Assembly: GCA_031266915.1 (NCBI GenBank)
Contig: JAISAB010000026.1
Span: 1 to 34,637 of the forward strand
Length of the DNA stretch: 34,637 nt
DNA from: Rickettsiales bacterium
GTDB taxonomy: Bacteria > Pseudomonadota > Alphaproteobacteria > Rs-D84
Direction: 5' to 3'
This document shows, piece after piece, positions 1 to 9,782 of this stretch. The translations under genes were made by a program, and so were the position numbers. Positions within the stretch are counted from its first letter, which is position 1. Each line of letters begins with the position of its first letter. A model generated the notes under the pieces. The model was given only the letters and a program-made list of their open reading frames with translations. It did no database searches and was not told the origin of the DNA.

Positions 1-3
1 AAG

Positions 4-432
4 ATGTCGTCCGATTTCACGTACAACATCACGCATTATTATGAAAATGCGAATCTGGTGACAAAATCGCCGGACGGCACGGAGCGGATTCAGGTTATTC
101 TGATGCATATCAACGGCAACAATCTGCCGCTGAATAATCCTGTATTGGCCGAGCATGCGGACTTGCACGTTTTTCCGTATACGATTGACGCGATGAAGTA
201 TTGCTTTGTGGTGCCCGCCAATGTCGCATTGGATGCGGGCGACGAATTCGTCGTGCAATTCGAGAATGACAGAAAGGTCATGAAATTAATAGAAGGCGAC
301 GGCGTTATCACAATATCGAACCGCAAGGTAAATTCCGCCGGCGCGGGGATTTTGCCGCAAAGAAAGAGTTTCTTTTGGATAACGTCCGAAGAATATGCCC
401 AGTACGTAGCCCAAGGAAAACGGGCAAGATAA
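4..432 (+). CDS. hypothetical protein, possibly 5'-truncated by the window edge
   Basis: 142-aa ORF with no obvious family; the frame is open to the window start. Confidence 0.55.
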   Translation: MSSDFTYNITHYYENANLVTKSPDGTERIQVILMHINGNNLPLNNPVLAEHADLHVFPYTIDAMKYCFVVPANVALDAGDEFVVQFENDRKVMKLIEGDGVITISNRKVNSAGAGILPQRKSFFWITSEEYAQYVAQGKRAR

Positions 433-433
433 A

Positions 434-530
434 AATAGTCGTTAGTCATTAGTCTATAGTCATTTGTTAATAAAGTCGTCGGCTTCGCCGACACATTCAC
501 TAACGACTATTGACTACTGACTAATAACTG
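434..530. repeat. degenerate short-period inverted repeat (GTCATTAGTC/GACTAACGACTA type) around a GTCGGC-TTC-GCCGAC hairpin
   Basis: Left arm aatagtcgttagtcattagtctatagtcat; right arm cactaacgactattgactactgactaataactg; hairpin at 477-491; related copy at 31125-31210. Confidence 0.7.
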
Positions 531-542
531 TATTTATCAAGC

Positions 543-570
543 TGTCATCCCGTGGCTTGAGCACGGGAAC
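543..570. repeat. short palindromic dispersed-type repeat (TGTCATCCCGTGGCTTGAGCACGGGAAC)
   Basis: CCCGTG...CACGGG inverted repeat; resembles short dispersed palindromes common in alphaproteobacteria. Confidence 0.4.
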
Positions 571-742
571 TAGTTAATCGTATGATTTTAAATTATTGTT
601 ATTTTTAATAGTTTGATTCCGGTCTTTTTCTATTAATTCTGTTGTTTTTGATTTATAAAACATTATATACTACCCATGCCCGGGTCGGGACGACCCGCGG
701 CGCACTTAACAAAGTTAATAAAAAAACAAAGAGCATTTATTT

Positions 743-2332
743 ATGATTAAAAATATCTATGAAATGCTGCATAACGTCTGTTCGGCCAATTCAGAGCACG
801 TCTTTTATCTGCGGCAGAACGAGACTTATGCGGATTTACTGCGCAAGGTAAAAAAGCGCGCGGTTATGTTGGCGAAACGCTTTGGAATCACCAAGGGCGA
901 CACCGTCGCGATTCTGTCAGGAAACACGCCGGAATTTATCAATTCTTATTTTGCGATTATTTCGCAGGGCGCCAAGGTTCTGATGCTGGATACGGGCTTG
1001 TCCGCGACCGAGCATCTGAACATGATGAAACGCACAGACTGCAAGCTGGCGCTGGCGCAGAAACACTATTTTGTCGAAGGCGGCCCGGCCATGTTCGATA
1101 TTGAAACCGCGGATTCGGAACCTGAATCCGAATTCGTCGCGGGCGACGTTGCGCGCGACGATTTGGCCATGCTGTCGTACACGTCCGGTTCGACGGGAAA
1201 TCCAAAGGTCGTCGGCCTGACGCACAGCAATATCGTGTCACTGGGCGAGGGGGCGCTGCTCTATGGCGCCGTCATCAAGCCCGGGTATATTTTCTATGGC
1301 TTTTTGCCGCTGTATCACATCTATGGCGTGGTCATCAACATTATCGCGCCACTGGTTTTGCGGGGGGCGCTGTTGCTGCAGCCGATTTTGAAGCCGACGG
1401 AGTTTCTGAAAGACTTCAAGATGTACAAGCCCGAGGTTATCCCCGCCGTTCCGCGCATATGGGAAACGTTCTATAAAAAAATTATCGAAAATGCCAAGGA
1501 ACAGAAAAAATACGCCGCGATGCGAATCATCATCGCGCTGCGCGGTTTCCTGCGCGCGGTCGGGCTGGGATTTTTGGTTAAAAAGGTTACGGCACCTGTC
1601 CACGAAATCTTTGGCGGCCGGACCAAGGTTCTGGTTTCGGCCGGCGCGACGCTGAAACCCAGCATCCGTCGGTTCTATGAACGCATGGGGTTTGTCGTGG
1701 GCGATTGTTACGGTCTGACCGAGGTGACAGGGCCCGCGAACTTTAACTTCAAGTTCCGTTTGCCGGACGGCGCGATGCATTACGCGGGTCCGCTGCCGGG
1801 CAACGAAATCAAAATCCATAATCCTGACAAAGACGGCATTGGCGAGATTTGGGTTCGCGGCAATTTGGTCATGCCGGGATATATCGACAATGACGAAGCG
1901 AACGCCGCCGCGTTCGAAGGCGAATGGTACAAGACGGGCGATTTGGGCCTGTTCGACCGGAAAAAGCGCTTGATTATCAAGGGGCGTCAGAAACAGGTTA
2001 TCGTCCTGGACAATGGAAAAAACATTTATCCCGAAGAACTGGAAGACCTGTATCTGCAAAATGATGAAATCTTGTCGGCGGCCGTGTTCGAGTACACAAT
2101 CAAAGACAAGGTTGTTCCTTATGCGGTGTTTCAGGTCAGGCCGGGAACGTCGCTGGCCAAGGTCGATCTGCTGGTCAAGGCGTCGAATCTGACAATCGCG
2201 CCGTACAAGTGGGTCAAGCATTTTGCGATTACCGAAGACGAACTGCCGCAAACATCCGCGAAGAAAATCAAACACTTTGAAGTAAGCGCGATGTTAGAGC
2301 GGGGCGATTTCCCGAACCGGGAAGGGCAGTAG
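743..2332 (+). CDS. AMP-dependent synthetase/ligase (acyl-CoA synthetase-like)
   Basis: YTSGSTGNPKVV AMP-binding signature, YGLTE and YKTGDLG motifs, C-terminal K near ELPQTSAKKIK. Confidence 0.93.
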   Translation: MIKNIYEMLHNVCSANSEHVFYLRQNETYADLLRKVKKRAVMLAKRFGITKGDTVAILSGNTPEFINSYFAIISQGAKVLMLDTGLSATEHLNMMKRTDCKLALAQKHYFVEGGPAMFDIETADSEPESEFVAGDVARDDLAMLSYTSGSTGNPKVVGLTHSNIVSLGEGALLYGAVIKPGYIFYGFLPLYHIYGVVINIIAPLVLRGALLLQPILKPTEFLKDFKMYKPEVIPAVPRIWETFYKKIIENAKEQKKYAAMRIIIALRGFLRAVGLGFLVKKVTAPVHEIFGGRTKVLVSAGATLKPSIRRFYERMGFVVGDCYGLTEVTGPANFNFKFRLPDGAMHYAGPLPGNEIKIHNPDKDGIGEIWVRGNLVMPGYIDNDEANAAAFEGEWYKTGDLGLFDRKKRLIIKGRQKQVIVLDNGKNIYPEELEDLYLQNDEILSAAVFEYTIKDKVVPYAVFQVRPGTSLAKVDLLVKASNLTIAPYKWVKHFAITEDELPQTSAKKIKHFEVSAMLERGDFPNREGQ

Positions 2333-2480
2333 CAAGGCAGAAGTCAGAAGGCAGAAGTAACAAATAATAGTTATCAATTAAGAATGTTATCAGAGGGGCA
2401 TCAGCCCCGCGGCAATCCAGTAAAACAATGTTGTGCGCCCGTTGGGCGCACTTTCTTTTTATCTTCCCCCTCTTGGGGGG

Positions 2481-2505
2481 GGAGTACCGGCGAAAGCCGG
2501 GGAGG
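2481..2505. repeat. dispersed repeat GGAGTACCGGCG(A)AGCCGGGGAGG, copy 1
   Basis: Near-identical to 3483-3506. Confidence 0.6.
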
Positions 2506-2586
2506 GGGAGCTCCCCCCAGTCGCCTACGGCGCCAGCCCCCCCCTCAAAGAAAAGGGGGGTACATAGAGAAGAGCTTATTTTATAA

Positions 2587-2620
2587 CTGGATTGTCGCGC
2601 CCTGCGGACCCGCAATGACA
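2587..2620. repeat. palindromic CTGGATTG...GCAATGACA element
   Basis: Reverse-complement relative of 22364-22391 (TCATTGCGAGCACAGCGAAGCAATCCAG). Confidence 0.5.
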
Positions 2621-2764
2621 ATCCTGTGATTCAGTATCCAATACCTAATACCAAGTACCTAATACCCAGTACCCAAAAGCGCCGAAACAAATCACTTATT
2701 TTATCTTGACGAAACATTATTTTGTATTATAATTCATAACATGAATTGAATAAGAGGTGTTGTC

Positions 2765-3403
2765 GTGTCCGCATTTACAGACAAAAAGAACAAAATCATA
2801 TCATTGATGGCTGTTTTGGGCGGAATTGCTGAAGCCAAGACCAAGGACATCACGTCCCAGGGCTTCGCCATGGGCAATGATATTAAAATATTGACCGAAC
2901 AAATCGAGGCTAATGACAGAATTGCTGGCGACCCGATAAATAATAACCCCGCGGAAAGACATGAAGCCGAAAAAGACGCAGAAAATAAACGTGAAGACAG
3001 GTCCAAATTGGAAACAAAAATCAAGGTATTGCGCGACGATTACAGTGGTGCGTTTGTCCTGAGCCGCAATATTTTCAATTGGATAAATGAAGCGAAAGAG
3101 GATTTGGAAAAGGAAATCGCTGCCAATGCAAAAAAATTTAAAGTCGACCCGGTTTATATGAATTTGCGTGCGTGGATAAAAGAGGAAGAAGACAATATTA
3201 TCGCCGCAAACAACACAATCAGACTCTGCAATAAAGAAGATAAAGAGACTCCTTTGGTTAACGAAAGGGAAAATAGAGAGATACGCAATGCCGAATTGTC
3301 AAAAATAGAAAAAGCGCAGGCGCGTTTGAAAGAATTATGCGCTCAGTTGGAAAAATTATACGGGGCAAAAACATGCTTGAAATATGCGCCAAGAAGCAAA
3401 TAA
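2765..3403 (+). CDS. hypothetical coiled-coil protein
   Basis: 212-aa charged, helix-rich ORF with no recognised domain. Confidence 0.65.
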   Translation: MSAFTDKKNKIISLMAVLGGIAEAKTKDITSQGFAMGNDIKILTEQIEANDRIAGDPINNNPAERHEAEKDAENKREDRSKLETKIKVLRDDYSGAFVLSRNIFNWINEAKEDLEKEIAANAKKFKVDPVYMNLRAWIKEEEDNIIAANNTIRLCNKEDKETPLVNERENREIRNAELSKIEKAQARLKELCAQLEKLYGAKTCLKYAPRSK

Positions 3404-3482
3404 TAAAGAGTAAAGAATAGAAAATAGAGAATAAAGAATAAATGTGGAGCGCATCAACAAACTTAAGTTCTCCTCCTGTGGA

Positions 3483-3506
3483 GGAGTACCGGCGCAGCCG
3501 GGGAGG
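3483..3506. repeat. dispersed repeat GGAGTACCGGCGCAGCCGGGGAGG, copy 2
   Basis: Matches 2481-2505. Confidence 0.6.
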
Positions 3507-3561
3507 TGGTAATAGAATGAGAGTTTAATCTCGAAGTCTCGAACCACCCCGTCCGCTTCCC

Positions 3562-3587
3562 CCTTCGCCAAGGCTTCGGGGGACAAG
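3562..3587. repeat. palindromic repeat CCTTCGCCAAGGCTTCGGGGGACAAG, copy 1
   Basis: 25/26 identical to 30542-30567. Confidence 0.7.
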
Positions 3588-3732
3588 GACGCGGCCACCC
3601 CTCCGGCAGAGGGGAACTTTCCACCTCGCAATGACGAAATGGTGGGTAATTAAGAATTAATAGTTATGGCTTATTGCTAAACGGCTCATTTAATATTTAT
3701 TCTCTATTCTTTACTCTTTATTCTTTATTATT

Positions 3733-4962
3733 TTATTTGCATATTGCGATATATGGCGGCAGCGATTTGTCCGTATCAATACTGCCTTCGCCGCAATCCA
3801 GACAATTAAAGCGCCGGTTCTGCGAATGCTGCGCGTCAAACGGAACAGCGTGCTTGGCCACATCCGGCACTTTGGACGCATAGACGGCGTTCGGAAATCC
3901 AAAGTAAAACGCGCGCGACGACCCGCTGCACTCGGCGGCGTGGCCCGGATAACATTTCGTATCGTTCAATTTGCCGGGGTTGGGAACGCATGATACTTCG
4001 CACGTTTCCGAATCTGTGACCATGGTCTCGCAATCGTTGCAAGCCAGCGGCGAAATGCGCAATGTCGCGCCGAATCCCCCGTATATCGCGCCAGCCGGCA
4101 TAAGGCATTTTTTTGTATTCCGGACAATGTTCGAATCTTCGACGCATTCCCATTCCAAGTTATTGTAATTCAATCGGGCGACCCATCCGGCCGGACAATC
4201 CCGTTCGTTGAACGGATCGACGCATTCCCAGATGTCGTCGACCATCACGGCCGTCTGGCGCGCCGCGCACAAGGGCTTGCGGGAATTGTCGGGCACGCAT
4301 TTCTGAGTGTCGAAATTCCATATCTCGTCGCTGGCGCAGCTGGCCTTTTCATTTTTCAGCGCGCATTGCCATCTGCTGAAACGATAGACTTTGACGGTCC
4401 CCGACGGGCAGTTGATGTCGATCGCATTTGGTGCGATGTATTCCGTTTCTTCGTCCGGCATTTCGTACTGGGTCAGGTAAACCAATTGACCGTCGGTCAG
4501 TTCTAATGATTTCGACACGCTTTGGGGCACGTCGCGCTTGCCAGTGCCGCCCAGAACGACGTCGTCCGTATAAATCCCAAAAGCCCCCGAATTCGGAAAA
4601 TATTCTTCCAACAATTCCAACAGGCCGTTGTAATCCTGAGGGTCGATGGGCGCGGTCGACGTGACGACGAAGCTGAACGCAGGTTTCTTTTTTCTGACGA
4701 TTTCGCACTTGGTTACCGCCTGTCTTTCGTTCAGGCAAATGAATTCGGTCGCGATACGGTACTGTTCGACGCAGATGTCCTGGAATTCGTATCCCCGGAT
4801 TGCGGCCGTGTGGGCGGCCGCCGCGCATTCGGCGATAGAGCGCAAATCGGTGCGCGTTATGGCGTGTTCCAGCTCGGTATGGACGACGCGCTGGCTGGGG
4901 CTGTCCATCAGGTAATAGCCAGCCATAAACAAAAACACCAAAACCATGATAAAAATATTCAT
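3733..4962 (-). CDS. Cys-rich exported/membrane-anchored hypothetical protein
   Basis: N-terminal hydrophobic segment MNIFIMVLVFLFMAGYYLM; many Cys residues in the C-terminal half. Confidence 0.75.
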   Translation of the reverse strand: MNIFIMVLVFLFMAGYYLMDSPSQRVVHTELEHAITRTDLRSIAECAAAAHTAAIRGYEFQDICVEQYRIATEFICLNERQAVTKCEIVRKKKPAFSFVVTSTAPIDPQDYNGLLELLEEYFPNSGAFGIYTDDVVLGGTGKRDVPQSVSKSLELTDGQLVYLTQYEMPDEETEYIAPNAIDINCPSGTVKVYRFSRWQCALKNEKASCASDEIWNFDTQKCVPDNSRKPLCAARQTAVMVDDIWECVDPFNERDCPAGWVARLNYNNLEWECVEDSNIVRNTKKCLMPAGAIYGGFGATLRISPLACNDCETMVTDSETCEVSCVPNPGKLNDTKCYPGHAAECSGSSRAFYFGFPNAVYASKVPDVAKHAVPFDAQHSQNRRFNCLDCGEGSIDTDKSLPPYIAICK

Positions 4963-5094
4963 AAAGCCCCCCGAAAGACATAAAACGCAACCCGGCGACC
5001 CTTGCCTTGATTATTTGATGGGGGACGTTGTATTCTCTCTTGCAGTTCGGTAAAATTCTAGCTAATATTGCCGTGTACTTCAATAGGAAATAAG

Positions 5095-5565
5095 ATGAAG
5101 AAATCATTTTGCCTTTTGCTTTCCGTCTTCTGCCTTTGTTTCAGCATGGGCGGTTGCGGTTTCAGCCCGATGTACTCTGCGCAAAAGGCGGACGTGTATG
5201 TCGCTGCAATCAGCGGCACGAACGGCATCGATTTGCGCAACGCGCTGAATGCGAAGTTCGGCGGCGCGGTCGATGCGAACGCAAAATACAAGCTGACGGT
5301 GGAGCTGGCTGAACCAATTACGACATACAAGGCCATCCAGTCCACAGGCGACGCCACGTGGCAGGAAGTGCGGCTGAGCGCCGCCTATACCCTGGCCGAT
5401 GGCGACAAAACAATCGCGTCGGGGCGCGAAAACGCGGCCGAATCTTATACGTTTGTGCGTTATCTGGTCGCGGCGAACGCGTCTTATAACAATGCCGTAC
5501 AGAATTCCATCACCGTACTGGCCGACAAAATTGGAATGCGCGTCATCGCGGAAACGGCGGACTGA
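5095..5565 (+). CDS. lptE: LPS-assembly lipoprotein LptE-like
   Basis: Lipoprotein signal ...FSMGGCGFSPMY, LptE-like size, immediately upstream of holA with overlapping stop/start. Confidence 0.7.
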   Translation: MKKSFCLLLSVFCLCFSMGGCGFSPMYSAQKADVYVAAISGTNGIDLRNALNAKFGGAVDANAKYKLTVELAEPITTYKAIQSTGDATWQEVRLSAAYTLADGDKTIASGRENAAESYTFVRYLVAANASYNNAVQNSITVLADKIGMRVIAETAD

Positions 5566-6551
5566 TGAAATGGAAAGAATCGGATTTTAACAGCGGCATC
5601 GACGCGATTCGCGCCCTGTTGATTTACGGTCCGGACGCCGGCCAGGTCGACGAATTCTGCGACGGCGCCATCGAAAAATGCGAAATAGAAAAAGACAATC
5701 TGTTCGCAATCGATTCAAATGATTTAAAGGAAAAACAGGACGCTTTGTTCGCCGAGGCCTGTTCTCCGTCCATGTTCGGCGGCCGCAAGATGGTCGTCAT
5801 ATCTAACGCGGGCGACGCCGACGCCAAACAAATTGCGGAACTGGTGGAACATCCGTCCCTGGACGCGACCGTGGTTGTGACCGCCGGGGAACTGCGTGCG
5901 GGCGGCGGACTGCGTTCCCTGTTCGAAAACGGTGATGGGATTGCGGCGCTGCCGTGCTATACCGATGACGCGCGCACGCTGGCTGCGCTGATTCAAAAGG
6001 ATTTGTTCGCCGCCGGCATACGTCAGATTACGCCGGACGCCATGGGATACATGACGTCGCATCTGGGCGGCGACCGCGGCATCACACGCAGTTTTCTGGG
6101 AAAAATTGCGCTGTATGTCGACGATAAAAAGACGGTCGATTTGGACGATGTGGAAAAATGTCTGCCGGATACAGGCGCGGCCGACGCGGATGAATTTTTG
6201 TTTTCGCTGACCGCCGGCCATATTCACCAGACGATGACGGCGCTGGACAGATTGTTTTATGACAATGCCGAGCCGAACATGCTGGTGCGGATGCTGGATT
6301 CGCATTTTAAGAAATTGCTGACCGCGGTCGTCGAGGGCCAGATGCCCAGGCTGTTCTGGAAAGTCGCGGACAAATTCAACCAGGCGGTTCGGATTTGGCC
6401 GCCGGACGAAATAACAGCCGTGCTGGTCAGGTTGAACGAACTGGAAAAAGATTTCCGCAAAACCGGCATGCCGTCCGAGATATTGCTGCGCGACTTCGCG
6501 CTGAAACTGGCGATGCGCGGCGCACGGCTGGCTGTAAAAAAAAGGGGATGA
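5565..6551 (+). CDS. holA: DNA polymerase III subunit delta
   Basis: HolA-like length and organisation (SPSMFGGRKMVVI, LDRLFYDNAEPNMLVRML), downstream of lptE. Confidence 0.85.
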   Translation: MKWKESDFNSGIDAIRALLIYGPDAGQVDEFCDGAIEKCEIEKDNLFAIDSNDLKEKQDALFAEACSPSMFGGRKMVVISNAGDADAKQIAELVEHPSLDATVVVTAGELRAGGGLRSLFENGDGIAALPCYTDDARTLAALIQKDLFAAGIRQITPDAMGYMTSHLGGDRGITRSFLGKIALYVDDKKTVDLDDVEKCLPDTGAADADEFLFSLTAGHIHQTMTALDRLFYDNAEPNMLVRMLDSHFKKLLTAVVEGQMPRLFWKVADKFNQAVRIWPPDEITAVLVRLNELEKDFRKTGMPSEILLRDFALKLAMRGARLAVKKRG

Positions 6552-6555
6552 CATC

Positions 6556-7317
6556 ATGATGCCGTCGGTGTACGCACCAAAAGATTTTAAACGTTTGCGC
6601 GTCGTCGGCGATTTGGTCGCGCGCTGTTTCGACCATATCGGCCCGCATGTCAGGGCCGGCGTGTCGACCGGCGAAATCGACCGGATAGCCGCGGAATTTT
6701 TGAAAGCAAATGGAGCACGTTCTTCGGATTTCGGATACCACGGATACCCCAAGCATGTCTGCACCTCCGTGAACGACGTCATCGTTCACGGCATTCCGTC
6801 GGACAGCGTCGTGCTGAAAGACGGCGACATCGTCAACGTCGATTTGACCGCCGAGTACAAGGGATTCCACGGCGACGCGTCGCGCATGTTCATGATTGGC
6901 AATGTGTCGCCAAATGCGCGCAAGCTGGTCCAGACCTGCCAGGACGCGCTGAACGCGGCGATTGCCGTGTGCGCACCGGGCGTGGCCTTGTCCGAAATCG
7001 GCAAGACCATCGAGGCGATTGTCAATCCGCACGGATTTTCGATTTCGCGCGACTTTGTCGGGCACGGCATCGGCAAGGTCATGCACGACGACCCGCAGAT
7101 TTATCACTTTTATGACAAGCGCTGGGACAAGGTGAAGATGGTTCCCGGCCTGGTGTTCACTATCGAGCCGATGATTAACACCGGCGCGCCCGAATGCAAA
7201 ATCGATAACGACGGATGGACCGCGCGCACAGTCGACGGCGGATTGTCGGCCCAATGGGAACATACGATTGGCATTACCGAAGACGGCGCCATAATCTTTA
7301 CTGAAAAAATGGTTTAG
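6556..7317 (+). CDS. map: type I methionine aminopeptidase
   Basis: GYPKHVCTSVNDVIVHGIP, VDLTAEYKGFHGDASRMF, VGHGIGKVMHDDPQI, FTIEPMI motifs. Confidence 0.97.
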   Translation: MMPSVYAPKDFKRLRVVGDLVARCFDHIGPHVRAGVSTGEIDRIAAEFLKANGARSSDFGYHGYPKHVCTSVNDVIVHGIPSDSVVLKDGDIVNVDLTAEYKGFHGDASRMFMIGNVSPNARKLVQTCQDALNAAIAVCAPGVALSEIGKTIEAIVNPHGFSISRDFVGHGIGKVMHDDPQIYHFYDKRWDKVKMVPGLVFTIEPMINTGAPECKIDNDGWTARTVDGGLSAQWEHTIGITEDGAIIFTEKMV

Positions 7318-7346
7318 GCGCCCGGCTATTAGGGGAGAGAGCGATT

Positions 7347-8030
7347 TTGTATTCATCAGATTCATCTTTTCGCGTCGGTCATCGAGAAAGGCTGCGTCAG
7401 AAATTCATTCAGCGCAAGCTGATGGATTACGAGCTGTTGGAGCTGCTGCTGACCTATGCGATTCCCAGGCGTGACGTCCGGCCGTTGGCGCGCGAATTGC
7501 TGAAAACGTTCGGCAGCGTTTACAACGTTCTGGTCGCGCCGATTGAATCCTTGATGCGGGTCGTCGGCATCAAGGAAAACACCGCGGTTCTGGTCAAATC
7601 GGTTCAAGAGCTGATTATAACAGGCCACAAGAATTATCTGGACAGCACGCCGATTTTTCATGATTCAAAAAAACTGGCCGAATATTGCCGGCTGACTTTA
7701 TCCGGCAAACCGGTGGAAGAATTTCATATCCTGTACCTGGACGTCAATTACAGATTGCTGTCGGATGATTTGCACAGCTGCGGCACCGTCGACTGGGCCG
7801 CCGTTTACCCCCGAGAGATTGTCAAGCGCGCGCTGGAATTAAACGCCAATTCGATTGTCATGCTGCACAATCATCCGGACGGGAAAACTTCTTTTTCCAA
7901 AGATGACATTTTGACCACGGAAAAAATCAAAAAGATATTGGCATCCGTCGGCGTGTCCGTGTACGACCATATGCTGGTGTCGGGCGCAATCGTGCATTCC
8001 GCCAGGAATATGTTTTTGCTGAAGGACTGA
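7347..8030 (+). CDS. radC: RadC/JAB-domain DNA repair-like protein
   Basis: HNHPDGKTSFSKDD JAB motif, YDHMLVSG, N-terminal RadC region. Confidence 0.95.
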   Translation: MYSSDSSFRVGHRERLRQKFIQRKLMDYELLELLLTYAIPRRDVRPLARELLKTFGSVYNVLVAPIESLMRVVGIKENTAVLVKSVQELIITGHKNYLDSTPIFHDSKKLAEYCRLTLSGKPVEEFHILYLDVNYRLLSDDLHSCGTVDWAAVYPREIVKRALELNANSIVMLHNHPDGKTSFSKDDILTTEKIKKILASVGVSVYDHMLVSGAIVHSARNMFLLKD

Positions 8031-8108
8031 TGGTGAACCGTGAACCGAAAACCGTGAACCGGGCGAGACAAATTTTATCTTTCGGATTACGGATTACCAA
8101 TTACCAAC
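8031..8108. repeat. degenerate short-period tandem repeats (GTGAACCGTGAACC; GGATTACGGATTACC)
   Basis: tggtgaaccgtgaaccgaaaaccgtgaaccggg and ttcggattacggattaccaattaccaac. Confidence 0.65.
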
Positions 8109-8705
8109 TTAAAACAGCCCCGACACGTCGCAGACCGTCTTCAGGCGCCGGGCTTCGCCGGCCTTTAATTCATTGTTTTCAAGTTTGTAAATCGTCCGAC
8201 TGGCCGGGGTTGGCGTCGTCCATGATTCCTGCCACTCGCGGGATATGACGATGACCTGAAAATTCGGCCGGAAAACGAATTTCAATTTTTTCAGCGCGCA
8301 TTCGGCGCCCTCGACCGTTCTGAAATTCGCCGGCGTGATATTCGCGTAATAGCCGCCCATATCCAATTCAATTTTATAGTCGTAATAGAAATGGTCCGCG
8401 CCCGTTTCTGTAAGGGTCCTGGTAATTCTGTCTGGGCGCGAATCTTTATTGATGTCGACGTCAAACGCATCGGCGGCGGCGACGCCTTCGCCGAATTCAT
8501 CCAGTGGATAGGTCGTCCTGGAAATCGGCGCGCCCAATCCGTCGTTGAATTCGCCGTCCGAATTTGAAACAGCCGGCGTGTCCGAATCTATGTCGCCGGC
8601 CCGCGGCCGGTCGCCGGGCCGCGTTATCAAAACCCAGGCCAACACAGCGATAACCGCAATCAGGATAATCAGCAAAATCATCGGTCCGTTCGATTTCTTT
8701 TCCAT
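8109..8705 (-). CDS. membrane-anchored hypothetical protein
   Basis: Single N-terminal TM (MILLIILIAVIAVLAWVLI), ordered C-terminal region. Confidence 0.75.
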   Translation of the reverse strand: MEKKSNGPMILLIILIAVIAVLAWVLITRPGDRPRAGDIDSDTPAVSNSDGEFNDGLGAPISRTTYPLDEFGEGVAAADAFDVDINKDSRPDRITRTLTETGADHFYYDYKIELDMGGYYANITPANFRTVEGAECALKKLKFVFRPNFQVIVISREWQESWTTPTPASRTIYKLENNELKAGEARRLKTVCDVSGLF

Positions 8706-8720
8706 TGTCTGCTTCCTTTT

Positions 8721-9761
8721 TTATAGTCTGGTTTCAGTTCCGACATTCCATCCTTCGAACGCGCGGATTGTCTGTGAGACCCTTTGCATTTGCACGTCAT
8801 TCAGCTGCGACAAAGGCGTGTTCAGGGGAATTCCGGTTTTTCGTTCCATCGTGCGCTGATAATTTCCGGTGTTGTTATTATCCGACGGCGGCGCCCATCG
8901 GCAAATCGCCGCCCCCAGCGAGCCCGTCGGCACGGACGGGCATTCACGGGGTCTGGCGTTTTGATACTTGGGCGTTTTCAACAGCGACACGATTGCGCGC
9001 ATTCCGGTATCTTCATCGGGAAACACCAAAAAGCGGCCGTTGCAGGCAATCGCGCCGAACATCAATCCGCCGCCGCATGTTATATTTCCTGGGTTATTAT
9101 TGCGCCATGCCGTCGAGCCGTTTGTTTTCTTGAACCAGTTTCCGTTGGCGTCCGTGTATATCACTTCTTTGCCGGATACCGCGGCGCCGGACGGGCTCTG
9201 ATCCAGAGGATACATCCGGTCGCCCCCGATGACGGACACCGGTATGGATTCCGCATCGCCCGCGCCGTACAGCGGCGCGGCGGCATAATGCAATTCGTTC
9301 GGCATCCCCAGCGCGTCGCCCGCGCCGGAATCATAGATGTCGAAATCTTCGTACAAATCGTTTTCGTCGCGCGTTTTTAATTTTGAATTCCGCGCGTCCA
9401 GAATCTTTTGAACGTCACCGACCGACACTTGGATGACCTTGCATCCGCGCGCGAAAACATCGCCCCCCCAGATAAGTCCAATGGCGGGCTTGACGGCCGC
9501 CAGAATGCCAAAGATAAGCGTCAGGTTTCGCAGATTCGTCAGCAGGCCGTCGATTTTCGAACCGCGGATGTACGCTATCGCCCATCCGAACAGCAACAGT
9601 CCCGCGATAAAAGTGACCGCAACCCAGGCGTAATCCAAAAAGGTTTCGAAACTGCGTAGGATGCAGCTGGGGTCTTCCATATAAATATGGACGCCGTCGC
9701 TGTTCACGGCCGTAAAGCCGGCGTTTTTCAGTAATCTAAGATAATCCAAAGGTTGAGTCAA
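8721..9761 (-). CDS. two-TM membrane protein with C-terminal phage P5-type lysozyme-like domain
   Basis: TM segments followed by AWRNNNPGNI...GRFLVFPDEDTGMRAIVSLL...ICRWAPPSDNNNTGNY. Confidence 0.7.
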   Translation of the reverse strand: MTQPLDYLRLLKNAGFTAVNSDGVHIYMEDPSCILRSFETFLDYAWVAVTFIAGLLLFGWAIAYIRGSKIDGLLTNLRNLTLIFGILAAVKPAIGLIWGGDVFARGCKVIQVSVGDVQKILDARNSKLKTRDENDLYEDFDIYDSGAGDALGMPNELHYAAAPLYGAGDAESIPVSVIGGDRMYPLDQSPSGAAVSGKEVIYTDANGNWFKKTNGSTAWRNNNPGNITCGGGLMFGAIACNGRFLVFPDEDTGMRAIVSLLKTPKYQNARPRECPSVPTGSLGAAICRWAPPSDNNNTGNYQRTMERKTGIPLNTPLSQLNDVQMQRVSQTIRAFEGWNVGTETRL

Positions 9762-9782
9762 CGTCCACCCGCCAAAAGCCGT

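Larger units (their letters stand above)
3399..3735. repeat. repeat island bounded by inverted degenerate short-period arms
   Basis: Left arm aataataaagagtaaagaatagaaaatagagaataaagaataaat; right arm is its approximate reverse complement atttattctctattctttactctttattctttattatt; interior carries two other dispersed repeats. Confidence 0.65.

Noticed and set aside
434-530. Possible CRISPR array
   Set aside because: Units are very short, degenerate and lack spacers; better described as short-period inverted repeats
1238-2275. 345-aa minus-strand ORF
   Set aside because: Antisense shadow of the AMP-binding ligase
5724-7365. Long minus-strand ORFs (352 and 312 aa)
   Set aside because: Antisense to holA and map, which have clear conserved motifs
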